Below, piece after piece: positions 1 to 7,396 of a stretch of 33,256 nt of DNA (within the stretch, counting starts at the first letter, position 1; the number at the start of each line of letters is the position of its first letter). The stretch is from the NCBI GenBank assembly GCA_964537685.1, contig CAZICM010000087.1, forward strand, positions 1-33,256, written 5' to 3'. The stretch is from CAZICM01 sp964537685. Its GTDB lineage: Bacteria > Myxococcota_A > Polyangia > Polyangiales > Polyangiaceae. The translations under genes were made by a program, and so were the position numbers. The notes below the pieces were generated by a model that was not told where the DNA came from, did not search any database, and saw nothing but the letters and a program-made list of their open reading frames with translations.

Positions 1-75
1 TCAGTTTTCAATCAGTTTTCAATCAGTTTTCAATCAGTTTTCAATCAGTTTTCAAGTGCTTTCAAGTGCTTTCAA
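1..75. repeat. Tandem 11-bp repeat array flanking a tRNA gene
   Basis: Five perfect copies of TCAGTTTTCAA fill positions 1-55. They are followed by two copies of a shortened 10-bp relative, GTGCTTTCAA (56-75). The array touches the window edge, so it may extend further. It lies just beyond the 3' end of the minus-strand tRNA-Thr. Each unit carries a T4 (A4 on the other strand) run, so the runs recur every 11 bp, close to one helical turn. That spacing can give intrinsically bent DNA. No function can be assigned. Confidence 0.9.
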
Positions 76-97
76 GCGCAACAGCCGCGAGAGATTG

Positions 98-170
98 AGC
101 TGACGAGGGGACTTGAACCCCTAACCCCCTGCTTACAAGGCAGGTGCTCTACCGATTGAGCTACGCCAGC
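98..170 (-). tRNA. tRNA-Thr (anticodon UGU)
   Basis: Read on the minus strand this is a 73-nt cloverleaf. The 7-bp acceptor stem pairs GCTGGCG with CGTCAGC. The D-arm holds TAGCTCAATCGGTAGAGCA. The anticodon stem-loop is CCTGC-CTTGTAA-GCAGG, with TGT as the anticodon. The T-arm contains GGTTCAAGTCC. The discriminator base is T and no CCA is encoded. The anticodon assigns threonine and reads ACA (and possibly other ACN) codons. I see no second tRNA nearby. Confidence 0.95.
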
Positions 171-529
171 AAACGCATGCGGACACTCACGGACCGGCCG
201 AAAGGGGAGCAGGCTCTTAGCTTCCTGTTTTGCGTATGTCAAGACTTAGCCAACGCGCTCTTCAAAATGCCCTTGCTATCGCTGTCTTTTGGCCATCCGC
301 TTGTTTTGGGCGGACCTCAACTTTCTCCTTCTCCGCGGCCTTTCGTTTCGAGACTTGATCGTGAAGAGCCCAACTGCGATCCTGGGCCGCGTCATCTTTG
401 CTTCACGCTGGAATACAAGCGGCGCATCGGGACAATTGGAATTTGTTTATGTCGCCCTTTAACCGCCGGTGATGTAAAGAGCCGCGCAGCGCGCTGGTTT
501 GCCTTATGCCGCGCGAGAGGTTCGAGCGC
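171..529. other. Intergenic region between tRNA-Thr and the kinase gene
   Basis: About 360 bases without a convincing gene. Open frames here lack a ribosome site and read as low-quality sequence. The left part holds the probable tRNA promoter on the minus strand. The right part must hold the kinase promoter, but I could not pick a credible -35/-10 pair or a sigma-54 site. The only clear signal near the right end is the GAGAGG ribosome site at 515-520. Confidence 0.6.
214..242 (-). promoter_or_regulatory. Putative sigma-70 promoter for tRNA-Thr
   Basis: On the minus strand a perfect -35 box TTGACA (242-237) is followed, after 17 bases, by TAAGAG (219-214), a weak -10 box. The expected start point is about 35 nt upstream of the tRNA 5' end at 170, a usual leader length. 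The -35 match and spacing are clear. The -10 box is poor, so the call is moderate. Confidence 0.45.
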
Positions 530-2332
530 ATGGAATGTCCTGCCTGCCACCATTCAAATATCGACGGCGCCCGCTTTTGTGCCAAGTGTGGAGCCCTCCT
601 GCCCGCCAGCGAGACCCCCGAGCACGATCCGCTGATTGGTACAGTTGTTGGGGGGCGTTTCCGCATTGTCGATGTGCTTGGCGAAGGCGGAATGGGCCGC
701 GTCTACAGGGGCGAACAGCAAATGGGCACCTCGGTGCGGCAGGTCGCTGTGAAAACGCTGCTGTCTCAATACGCACGCGATCCTCAGGTTGTGGCGCGCT
801 TTATGCGGGAATGCGGCACGGTCGCCGAGCTCGAACACCCCAATACAATCAAGGTCTATGACTTCGGCCAGACGCCGAGCGGCGAACTTTATATCGCCAT
901 GGAATTGCTCACGGGCAAATCGCTCGAGTCGGTGCTCGAGATCCATGGCTCGCTGGCTCCCGAACGGGTCGATCGCATCATTGGGCAGGTGTGCGGCTCG
1001 CTTCAGGAAGCGCATCTCAAAGGCATCATTCACCGCGATTTAAAGCCGGCCAACATCCAACTAATGACCCGCGCGGGCGAAGAAGATTATGTGAAGGTGC
1101 TCGATTTCGGCATTGCGAAGCGCGATGAGCGCACATCGAAATCGGAGCAGAAACTCACGCAGCAAGGCACGGTGCTGGGCACGCCGCCGTATATGAGCCC
1201 CGAGCAATTCAAAGGGCAGGAGCTCGATGCGCGCAGCGATATCTATTCGCTGGGCGTGATGACCTATGAAATGCTGACAGGGAAACTTCCCTTTGACGCC
1301 GATACGCCTTGGGAATGGGCGACAAAGCACATGACTGTGCCGCCCGCGCCGTTTGAATCATGGCCCGCGGGACAGCATGTCCCTCCGAAGATGAAGGCTG
1401 CGGTGCTGCGCGCCCTCGAAAAAGATCGAGAAAAAAGACCGGCCACCGTAAGGGATTTCTTTGGCGAGTTCACGCTGGGCACCATTCGTCCTTCGATGCT
1501 CGGCATGCAGACCGCCGGGGGTGCCGTGGCCATCGTGAGTGGTCCGCATCAAACAGGCCCCGTCGCGTCGGCGTCGACATCGATGATGCAGAGCAGGCCA
1601 GGCCAAACGCAGATTGGCGAGCCTCTCTTTGCGCAGCCTTCGGCACCCGCAGGCCGCACGATGATCGACACAGGTCCAGCGGTGGCCGCCGTAACCGGGC
1701 CCCAGCCGATGGCTCCCGGCGCCCACCCAACAACGGGAAGCGGACAAGCATTTCCTGCGCCGCCCGCTGCACCGCCCCAAAAGAAAAGCAACGTGCCCAT
1801 TATCGCAGGCGTTGCGCTCGTGGGTGTGCTCGGCGTTGTCGGCCTTGTCTTCGCCCTGAAAAAGCCATCGGGCGACAATGGAAGCGATGGGCCGATCGCC
1901 CTTCCATCCGGCAATCCAAGCGCCGTGCTCTTGCCTTCCGATCCCGTATCGTCGGCGCAGAACACCGCAGGAGCCGACGCATCGCCCTCCGGTACGCCTT
2001 CGGGTGCGAAAACAGCGCCCACGGTCGTCAAGACAAGCAGCCCATCTCAAACATCGACCACAGGCACAACCAGCAGCGGAGGCCCCGCGGCCAGCGATGA
2101 AGAATGCAAGGCTGCCATGCGCCTTGCGGCCGGCAACAACGTGGGCCTCGCCGTCAACCAATACCGGCAATGCAAAGGCCCAAGCAAAGACGCCGCCCGC
2201 GCCGCCATCGATTCAGCATCCGGGCGCCTCGCCGCCCAGCGCGGCTGCAGCGCGATGAACGAGGTAAAAGCGGCCGCCAGCATTGGAGCTAGTTCGGGCC
2301 TCAACGCCCTCAAATCAAAAAACTGCAAGTGA
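530..2332 (+). CDS. Zinc-ribbon Ser/Thr protein kinase with one transmembrane helix
   Basis: A 600-residue Hanks-type kinase. The start at 530 is preferred over an in-frame ATG at 506 because GAGAGG lies 9 bases upstream of 530 and nothing similar precedes 506. Residues 3-24 form a zinc ribbon (CPAC ... CAKCG). The kinase core follows: glycine loop GEGGMGRVY near residue 51, VAVK lysine near 75, HRDLKPAN from 168, DFGIAK from 192, and the GTPPYMSPEQ activation segment near 217. All catalytic residues are present, so it should be active. A Pro/Ala/Thr-rich linker leads to a single helix at about 422-443. A Ser/Thr-rich stretch follows, then a small C-terminal domain with conserved-looking cysteines, probably outside the membrane. 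This layout is common among myxobacterial signalling kinases. The signal and targets cannot be read from the sequence. Confidence 0.93.
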   Translation: MECPACHHSNIDGARFCAKCGALLPASETPEHDPLIGTVVGGRFRIVDVLGEGGMGRVYRGEQQMGTSVRQVAVKTLLSQYARDPQVVARFMRECGTVAELEHPNTIKVYDFGQTPSGELYIAMELLTGKSLESVLEIHGSLAPERVDRIIGQVCGSLQEAHLKGIIHRDLKPANIQLMTRAGEEDYVKVLDFGIAKRDERTSKSEQKLTQQGTVLGTPPYMSPEQFKGQELDARSDIYSLGVMTYEMLTGKLPFDADTPWEWATKHMTVPPAPFESWPAGQHVPPKMKAAVLRALEKDREKRPATVRDFFGEFTLGTIRPSMLGMQTAGGAVAIVSGPHQTGPVASASTSMMQSRPGQTQIGEPLFAQPSAPAGRTMIDTGPAVAAVTGPQPMAPGAHPTTGSGQAFPAPPAAPPQKKSNVPIIAGVALVGVLGVVGLVFALKKPSGDNGSDGPIALPSGNPSAVLLPSDPVSSAQNTAGADASPSGTPSGAKTAPTVVKTSSPSQTSTTGTTSSGGPAASDEECKAAMRLAAGNNVGLAVNQYRQCKGPSKDAARAAIDSASGRLAAQRGCSAMNEVKAAASIGASSGLNALKSKNCK

Positions 2333-2459
2333 GCTGTACAGATCGCATTCAATCCTCACGAGCGCCTCTTATCCTCCCCCGCATCGTGACTTGACGCGAT
2401 TTTTCGACGAGTGGTAGACCGGAAAATAGATTCAGGGGGAGGAAGGTTTTGTTTCTGGA

Positions 2460-2747
2460 ATGGGTAGTCAGATTCGAAGTTCGGCTGTTCGCATGAAGTG
2501 GAATGACATGTGTCGCTCCGAGCAACTGCGAGGCCGATGGGTTGTACTGGATAACGTTCGCTATACGCCTGGGACGACAAAACCCGCGGAAGGCGACGTT
2601 GTGGATGCCGATTACGATCTCGCGGACTTATGCACGCGGATGCGCGCATCCGCCCGGACATCATGTGCCGTTGTGTTCTGCAACGAAGAGCCTATCGACA
2701 GGCCGGCCGGGCTTTTGCACCGCTTGAGGAGAACTGTTCATCACTAG
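2460..2747 (+). CDS. Small hypothetical protein
   Basis: A 95-residue frame, or 84 residues if translation starts at the internal ATG at 2493. A strong purine tract (GGGGGAGGAAGG, 2435-2446) lies 13 bases before the ATG at 2460, rather far but suggestive. The segment ELRGRWVVLDN-type (near residues 22-34) followed by EGDVVDADYDLADLCTRM has the look of short myxobacterial proteins related to the DUF5678 type, where a GKWVAL-like strand precedes a helix. That resemblance is from memory. It sits between a plus-strand kinase and a convergent minus-strand gene. It could be a chance frame, but its composition looks protein-like. Confidence 0.4.
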   Translation: MGSQIRSSAVRMKWNDMCRSEQLRGRWVVLDNVRYTPGTTKPAEGDVVDADYDLADLCTRMRASARTSCAVVFCNEEPIDRPAGLLHRLRRTVHH

Positions 2748-2770
2748 AAACAGCGTCTCAAATACCTGCC

Positions 2771-4159
2771 CTAACGCAAAATCGGCTTTAGCAGCGTCTT
2801 GCCATTCTTGACGACCACCTCGTAGTCCACCGATTTGCCGGGATGCATCGTCTTCAGCTTGTCGGCCTGAGCCTTTAGGCTTTCGGTGACTTTTTCATAG
2901 GTCATCCCAGCGACCGGCTCGTTCACCTCCCGCCGGCTTTCGATGTACCTATCGTAAATTTGCTGAAGCCTCTGTTCGCTCAGCTCTTGCTTCTTCCGGC
3001 CCGCGGGAGCCGGTGTTTGAGACCGCTCGGCTGCGGGCATAGGCGCAGGCGTCGACGAAGGCCGCACGGCTCTCATCGCCCGCGTCGTACGCCGTGTGGA
3101 AGGCGCGCCTCCCCGGCTGGATGAAACCGGCGCATTACCCGCCTTTACAGCCGGCATTTTCGTTGTGCTCGCGCGCTTGGGCGGAGGTTTGGTGCTTCGT
3201 TTCGAGCCTGTTTTTTGAGGCTGATCAAAATCGAGATCCAACTCGAGCGGGCCGGCCTTGTCACGAGCCTCGCCGCCGGACATGCCCTGTGAAGTCTTCA
3301 TCTCCGCGGCCAGCTCCAAGAGACGCCGTTTCGCGGCCTCTGGATCGCTTGGCTTGGGCTGTGGAAACGGCCGGCGAAACTCGATGGTGGCCTCCATCGG
3401 ATCCTCATCGTCTGCCACAGAAGCGGCCGGCCGGCTCAAAAAGGGCTTAACGGGTTCGGGCCGCGTGTTGCTGAGCACCGTGCCCGGCATTGGCGGCGGA
3501 GGCGGAATCCATACCTTGCTCTTCCCCGATAGATCCGGAACCTGATGCGGCACAGGTGCCGTCTCTTCCTCCGCTGCTCTTCCCGCATCTGTTTCCCCGC
3601 GCCCCGCCCCGCCTAGCACCTGCAGCAGCCCCTCCACATCATCATCGTCGAGCGGCCCGAAATCCTCGTCGTCCTCCAACAGCTCATCGCCGGAGAGAAG
3701 CTCTTCCTCCTCCTCCAACAAATCGTCATCGGACAGCTCTTCAAGATAGGTATCGGGCTTGTTCCGCCGCTCGGCCTGAGCCGCCTGAATCGCAGCCAGC
3801 TCCGCATATTTCTTCGCGCGCTTCCTCCCCAAAATCGTCAGCGCATCCTGAGCCCCAAAACGCTTCGCCGCCCGCACAACATCGCGCCGGTAAGTGCCGT
3901 TCTCAATCTCGCGCGTCACCCTCAGCCAATACTGCTGAAAGGTGTTGTAACGCTGAATCAGCATCTGAAACTTAAAGCGAAGCCCCGTGTTGCGAATCTG
4001 CACCCGCCGCAAAATCCAAATGCGCCGGTCTACATCCTTGCGCACAATAAGCGGCTCAAGCTTCTCCAAGCCCATAAAATACTGCTCGTAGAGCGCCCGC
4101 AGTCTCTCGATCCGCGTCTCCAGCTCCTCAAGCTCTCGCTCAATCTCTGTCGCGTTCAT
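2771..4159 (-). CDS. MXAN_5187-family coiled-coil/acidic-linker protein
   Basis: A 462-residue protein with a charged helical N-terminus (about 1-150, rich in Glu/Arg/Leu and likely coiled coil). An acidic block of Asp/Glu/Leu follows (about 165-205). Next comes a long Pro/Ala/Lys/Arg-rich disordered middle. The last 70 residues form a compact domain starting LSEQRLQQIYDRYIESRREV. The layout matches what I recall as the MXAN_5187 family, found almost only in myxobacteria and of unknown function. There is no signal peptide or membrane helix, so it is probably cytoplasmic. It starts 13 bases after the stop of the lipoprotein gene at 4173-4955 and is probably cotranscribed with it. Confidence 0.75.
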   Translation of the reverse strand: MNATEIERELEELETRIERLRALYEQYFMGLEKLEPLIVRKDVDRRIWILRRVQIRNTGLRFKFQMLIQRYNTFQQYWLRVTREIENGTYRRDVVRAAKRFGAQDALTILGRKRAKKYAELAAIQAAQAERRNKPDTYLEELSDDDLLEEEEELLSGDELLEDDEDFGPLDDDDVEGLLQVLGGAGRGETDAGRAAEEETAPVPHQVPDLSGKSKVWIPPPPPMPGTVLSNTRPEPVKPFLSRPAASVADDEDPMEATIEFRRPFPQPKPSDPEAAKRRLLELAAEMKTSQGMSGGEARDKAGPLELDLDFDQPQKTGSKRSTKPPPKRASTTKMPAVKAGNAPVSSSRGGAPSTRRTTRAMRAVRPSSTPAPMPAAERSQTPAPAGRKKQELSEQRLQQIYDRYIESRREVNEPVAGMTYEKVTESLKAQADKLKTMHPGKSVDYEVVVKNGKTLLKPILR

Positions 4160-4172
4160 ACATCATCAAAAC

Positions 4173-4955
4173 TCAGTGCGGCACCACCTTCAAATTGTCG
4201 AAACACACAGGCGCATCCCAGTCATTGAAGCCCAAATACTCGTGCCCGCTGCCCAAAAGAGGCTCGGGATCGCTGAACTCAAAAAACTCCTGCCCATTCA
4301 CCGACCAGCGAAGCGTCTTGCCATCCTCGCGCTCGATCCGGAAACGATAAGGCTGACCCGCCTCCACCGGCCTCGCGCGCTCATCATCGGCATTCGCTTC
4401 CACATCGATCTCCAGCCGGTCTTCACCGTGCTCATCCAGCCTCGCCAGCACATGCTTCGAGTTCTTCCAGCCGCCTAGAATCAGCAAATAACTCGTCGCA
4501 TTCGTATAACTATTGCCCGTCGCGCCGCTCTGCCCATCACCGAATACCTCGGCCTTCAAATCGCCGTCCGGCGCTTCCGCGATCGCATCGAATTCAATAC
4601 GCACATTGGGCGGAAGCCGCCGCGCAAACCAAATACCCTTATTCCGCGCGCCCTTCCCGCACAGCTTGCCCGAACGGATCTTCCACACCGGACTCAGCGC
4701 GCTCCAATCCGGCCCCAGCTCCGCCCGCTCAAACGTGTCTTCAAACGGCTCGCTCAACAGAGGCTTCCCCGCGCCCGGCCCACTGCTTTTCGGCGCCGCC
4801 TGCGCCTTCTGAGAAACCGGCTGCGCCTTCTGAGGCGAAGCTCCATCGGTCTTCGGACCTTCGGGCACACATCCAAAACCACCCGCGGCCGCCACAAACA
4901 GCAGCATTTGCGCCCGCACCGCCCACCATTTTCGCTGACTCAAAGCCCAGAACAC
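4173..4955 (-). CDS. Lipoprotein with a LamG/DUF1080-like beta-sandwich
   Basis: 260 residues. The N-terminus has basic residues (RKWWAVR), a short hydrophobic stretch, and a lipobox-like GGFGC with the cysteine near residue 29. This is consistent with export and lipid attachment. The residues upstream of the Cys (G-F-G) are not a textbook lipobox. After a Pro/Ala/Lys linker, residues of about 70-260 read as a single beta-sandwich: DTFERAELGPDW at the start, a central SYLLILGGWKNSKH, and a C-terminal GFNDWDAPVCFDNLKV. This pattern is typical of concanavalin-like jelly-roll domains. No catalytic residues can be named, so it may bind carbohydrate. It lies upstream of the MXAN_5187-like gene and diverges from lgt. 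Confidence 0.7.
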   Translation of the reverse strand: MFWALSQRKWWAVRAQMLLFVAAAGGFGCVPEGPKTDGASPQKAQPVSQKAQAAPKSSGPGAGKPLLSEPFEDTFERAELGPDWSALSPVWKIRSGKLCGKGARNKGIWFARRLPPNVRIEFDAIAEAPDGDLKAEVFGDGQSGATGNSYTNATSYLLILGGWKNSKHVLARLDEHGEDRLEIDVEANADDERARPVEAGQPYRFRIEREDGKTLRWSVNGQEFFEFSDPEPLLGSGHEYLGFNDWDAPVCFDNLKVVPH

Positions 4956-5128
4956 CCACCCATCCTAAGACAGCGCGCCCCAAGCCGGCTCAAGCTTCGG
5001 ACAACCCCAAGCGTTTTCAATCCGATCGGCATATGTTTGACGCGCCCGCCCCACGCGCACTTGAGCATCCAAATCGCTTGCCAAATCGCTTGAGAGCGCG
5101 CGCAACAGCGCGTAATGAAGAGAACCCC

Positions 5129-6712
5129 ATGCATCCGATTCTCTTTCACATCCCGCTGCCCTCGCTCAAAGTGCCCTATCTTTGGTTATTTTTGATCGGG
5201 GCGGGCCTCGTCATGGCCTACGCGGCCTTTCAGTTCATCGCAAAAAACAAACAAGGCGCGGCAATCACAGCGCTTGTCGCACTCGGCATCGGCGGCTTTG
5301 GCTACACGATGAAAGACGAAGTGTGGAATGCCGGCCCCGTACCCATCTACTCCTATGGAGTGATGCTCGGCCTATCCTTGGTGGTCGGCTGGTATCTCAC
5401 GCTGGGCCTCGCCGAAAAAGACGGCCTGCCCAAAGAGATCATGGCGAACAACTATGTGATAACGGCCGTGGCCGCCGTGGTTGGATCGCGCGTTCTCTAC
5501 ATCCTCACCAACCTCCACGAATTCGACTCGCTCTCATCGATGTTTGCCATGAGACGCGGCGGACTCGTTGCGTACGGCGGCTTTTTAGGCGGCTTTATCG
5601 GCTCGCTCGTGTATCTGCGCATGCACAAAATCGCGCTCCTGCCCTGGGCCGACGTAGCCGTTCCCAGCCTTGCATCGGGCCTCGCGATCACGCGCGTCGG
5701 CTGTTACTTGTTTGGCTGCGATTTCGGCCAGCCCCTCGCCGACAACGCGCCCGGCTGGCTCAAAAAACTCGGCTCCTTCCCGCACTGGCCCGCGGGCACA
5801 CTGGAGACCGGCGACGGCGCTCCCGCATGGGTTCAGCATGTGCGCGAACGGGGCTTGGCCCGCGACGCGGCCCATTCGCTCCCCGTGCATCCCACCCAGA
5901 TTTACGAATCACTGGTTGGCGTAGCGCTCTTGATTCTCTTGCTCACGGCCCGCAAGCGCCAAAAGTTCCGCGGCCAGATCTTTTTGCTCTTCACCTTTTC
6001 GTACGGCGTATGCCGCTTCCTATTGGAAGTGCTGCGCGACGACGCCGAACGCGGCTCACTTCCGCCGGCCTTGCCCGAACACATTCTCTATCCGCTGGGC
6101 CTCTTGCTCTTGGCGGTGGGCTACTTCGTCGGCTTCTCGAAGATGATTGAAAACCCGACTGTTCAGCGCGTCACACAAGCGCTGGCCTTCGTACCGCCCG
6201 TGCTGTTGTTTATCGCGCTCAAGCCCGAATCCTTTGCCCAAGGCACCATCGCTCAGTTTTCGACCTCTCAAGTGGTGGCGCTGACCACAGGCTTTGCGGC
6301 GGCGCTGGCCTTTGCGACCTATTACAAAGCGGCGCTGGCGCATCCCGAATCGGCGATGGCGCTCAACCTGCCGCCCGGCCTATCAGGTGATGAAGAAGGC
6401 GAAGCCGAAGAAAAATCGGAAGCCGACGAAGATGAAGAAGCCGACGAGAAACCGGTTGCAAAAAAGAAGAGCGGGGAGAAGAACGTGAAGAAGACCGCGG
6501 TGAAAAAGAAGAAGGCCAAGAAGGCCCCGGAGCCGCCTCCTGAAGAGGAGGAAGAGGAAGAGCAGAAGGCTGAAGAGGATAAAGACGAGGCTGCCTCAGC
6601 AGAGGAAGACGAAGAGCAGGCCGGGAACGACGAGGCCGACGACGAAGAGGCGGGGGCAAAGAAGGGAAAGAGCTCGAAGAAAGATGAGCGTGATGAAGAG
6701 GATGGGGGATAG
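5129..6712 (+). CDS. lgt: Prolipoprotein diacylglyceryl transferase with extra helices and charged tail
   Basis: Lgt moves diacylglycerol from phosphatidylglycerol onto the lipobox cysteine of prolipoproteins in the inner membrane. The start at 5129 (MHPILFHIPLP) fits the family; the longer frame from 5033 has no supporting site. Landmarks: IYSYGVMLGL near residue 72, GGLVAYGGFLGG near 143, ITRVGCYLFGCDFG near 185-198, HPTQIYES near 253, and FLLEVLRDD near 296. Length is 527 residues, against about 290 for E. coli Lgt. Two features account for the excess. About 50 residues with hydrophobic segments are inserted between MHPILF and IYSYGV. After the core there are two more hydrophobic segments (about 350-400) and a 110-residue Glu/Lys-rich tail. 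The window encodes several lipoproteins that would be substrates. It diverges from the lipoprotein gene at 4955. Confidence 0.93.
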   Translation: MHPILFHIPLPSLKVPYLWLFLIGAGLVMAYAAFQFIAKNKQGAAITALVALGIGGFGYTMKDEVWNAGPVPIYSYGVMLGLSLVVGWYLTLGLAEKDGLPKEIMANNYVITAVAAVVGSRVLYILTNLHEFDSLSSMFAMRRGGLVAYGGFLGGFIGSLVYLRMHKIALLPWADVAVPSLASGLAITRVGCYLFGCDFGQPLADNAPGWLKKLGSFPHWPAGTLETGDGAPAWVQHVRERGLARDAAHSLPVHPTQIYESLVGVALLILLLTARKRQKFRGQIFLLFTFSYGVCRFLLEVLRDDAERGSLPPALPEHILYPLGLLLLAVGYFVGFSKMIENPTVQRVTQALAFVPPVLLFIALKPESFAQGTIAQFSTSQVVALTTGFAAALAFATYYKAALAHPESAMALNLPPGLSGDEEGEAEEKSEADEDEEADEKPVAKKKSGEKNVKKTAVKKKKAKKAPEPPPEEEEEEEQKAEEDKDEAASAEEDEEQAGNDEADDEEAGAKKGKSSKKDERDEEDGG

Positions 6713-7212
6713 GAGTCACCCTTGAGCGTATGATGTAGGCTGTGATTTCTCCTCCTCCCCCGCCCTTTAAAAACCCGAGCGATTTCAACAAAATTGAGTA
6801 AAACCTGGGCCTGGGCCACCACATCGGCCGAGGGCATGACAGGAATCTCATCGAGACTGGTGCGAGTGACCTGCTGAAGCAGGGACCATCCTTCGGCGAG
6901 ATCGCTATTGGAAAAGCCATGAGCGGCCAAAGCTTCGGCAATTCTGGGATGACGCAGACCGAGCAGGACCGTGTTAGGCGATCGGAGTTCGGGCAATGAG
7001 GGCGCCTCAGAGGCGAGTTCAGATGCGGAAACACCAACGACAGGAGACCCTTCCACTCTGTCTGAGGGCTGATTCCCATCGGATGGGAGAGGAGGCAGCC
7101 TTGATGGAATGGGAACGGCCATCCTATCGAAGACAGGCGGGGTGGGATTGGATGTGAGTTCGGTACTCCATGGGGCCGTCGGGACCCTATGGGCATACGA
7201 ATTCACATCCAA
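6713..7212 (-). pseudogene. Remnant of a myxobacterial hypothetical protein gene
   Basis: The minus-strand frame starting at 7212 runs past 6713 into the antisense of the lgt tail, where it becomes a Ser/Leu run with no meaning. Between roughly 7010 and 6760 it reads like a real protein. It contains LRHPRIAEALAAHGFSNSDL, EGWSLLQQV and LLNFVEIARVF. This is similar, from memory, to a common Polyangia family with an HPRVAxALxAHGF...EGWxLL segment. The rest of that family is missing, so the gene looks truncated. It could also be intact DNA with no coding role. The remaining bases up to 7396 hold no gene or clear terminator. Confidence 0.3.
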
Positions 7213-7396
7213 TGGCAGTGGTTGGCAAACAGCTAGGATGCGTTAGGACATGGCGCGCGCAAGAGCTCGGACACAGGCCGCCTTGCTTGCCAACATCCTC
7301 ACATCCTTGCCCCCTGTTCCAAACCCAACCTCGCTTTGTGGGTAGCTTTAGGGGGTAGCCGGGTAGGCCCTGAACCGAGCTGGGGCCGGGCAGGGC

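Noticed and set aside
1358..2170. Minus-strand open frame of 270 residues inside the kinase gene
   Set aside because: Rich in Arg/Cys/Gly with no family features. GC-rich genes commonly leave long empty frames on the other strand.
7367..7396. Inverted repeat GCCCTG/CAGGGC just downstream of the helicase gene
   Set aside because: Six base pairs, an 18-base loop and no T-run on the minus strand. It is too weak to call a terminator.
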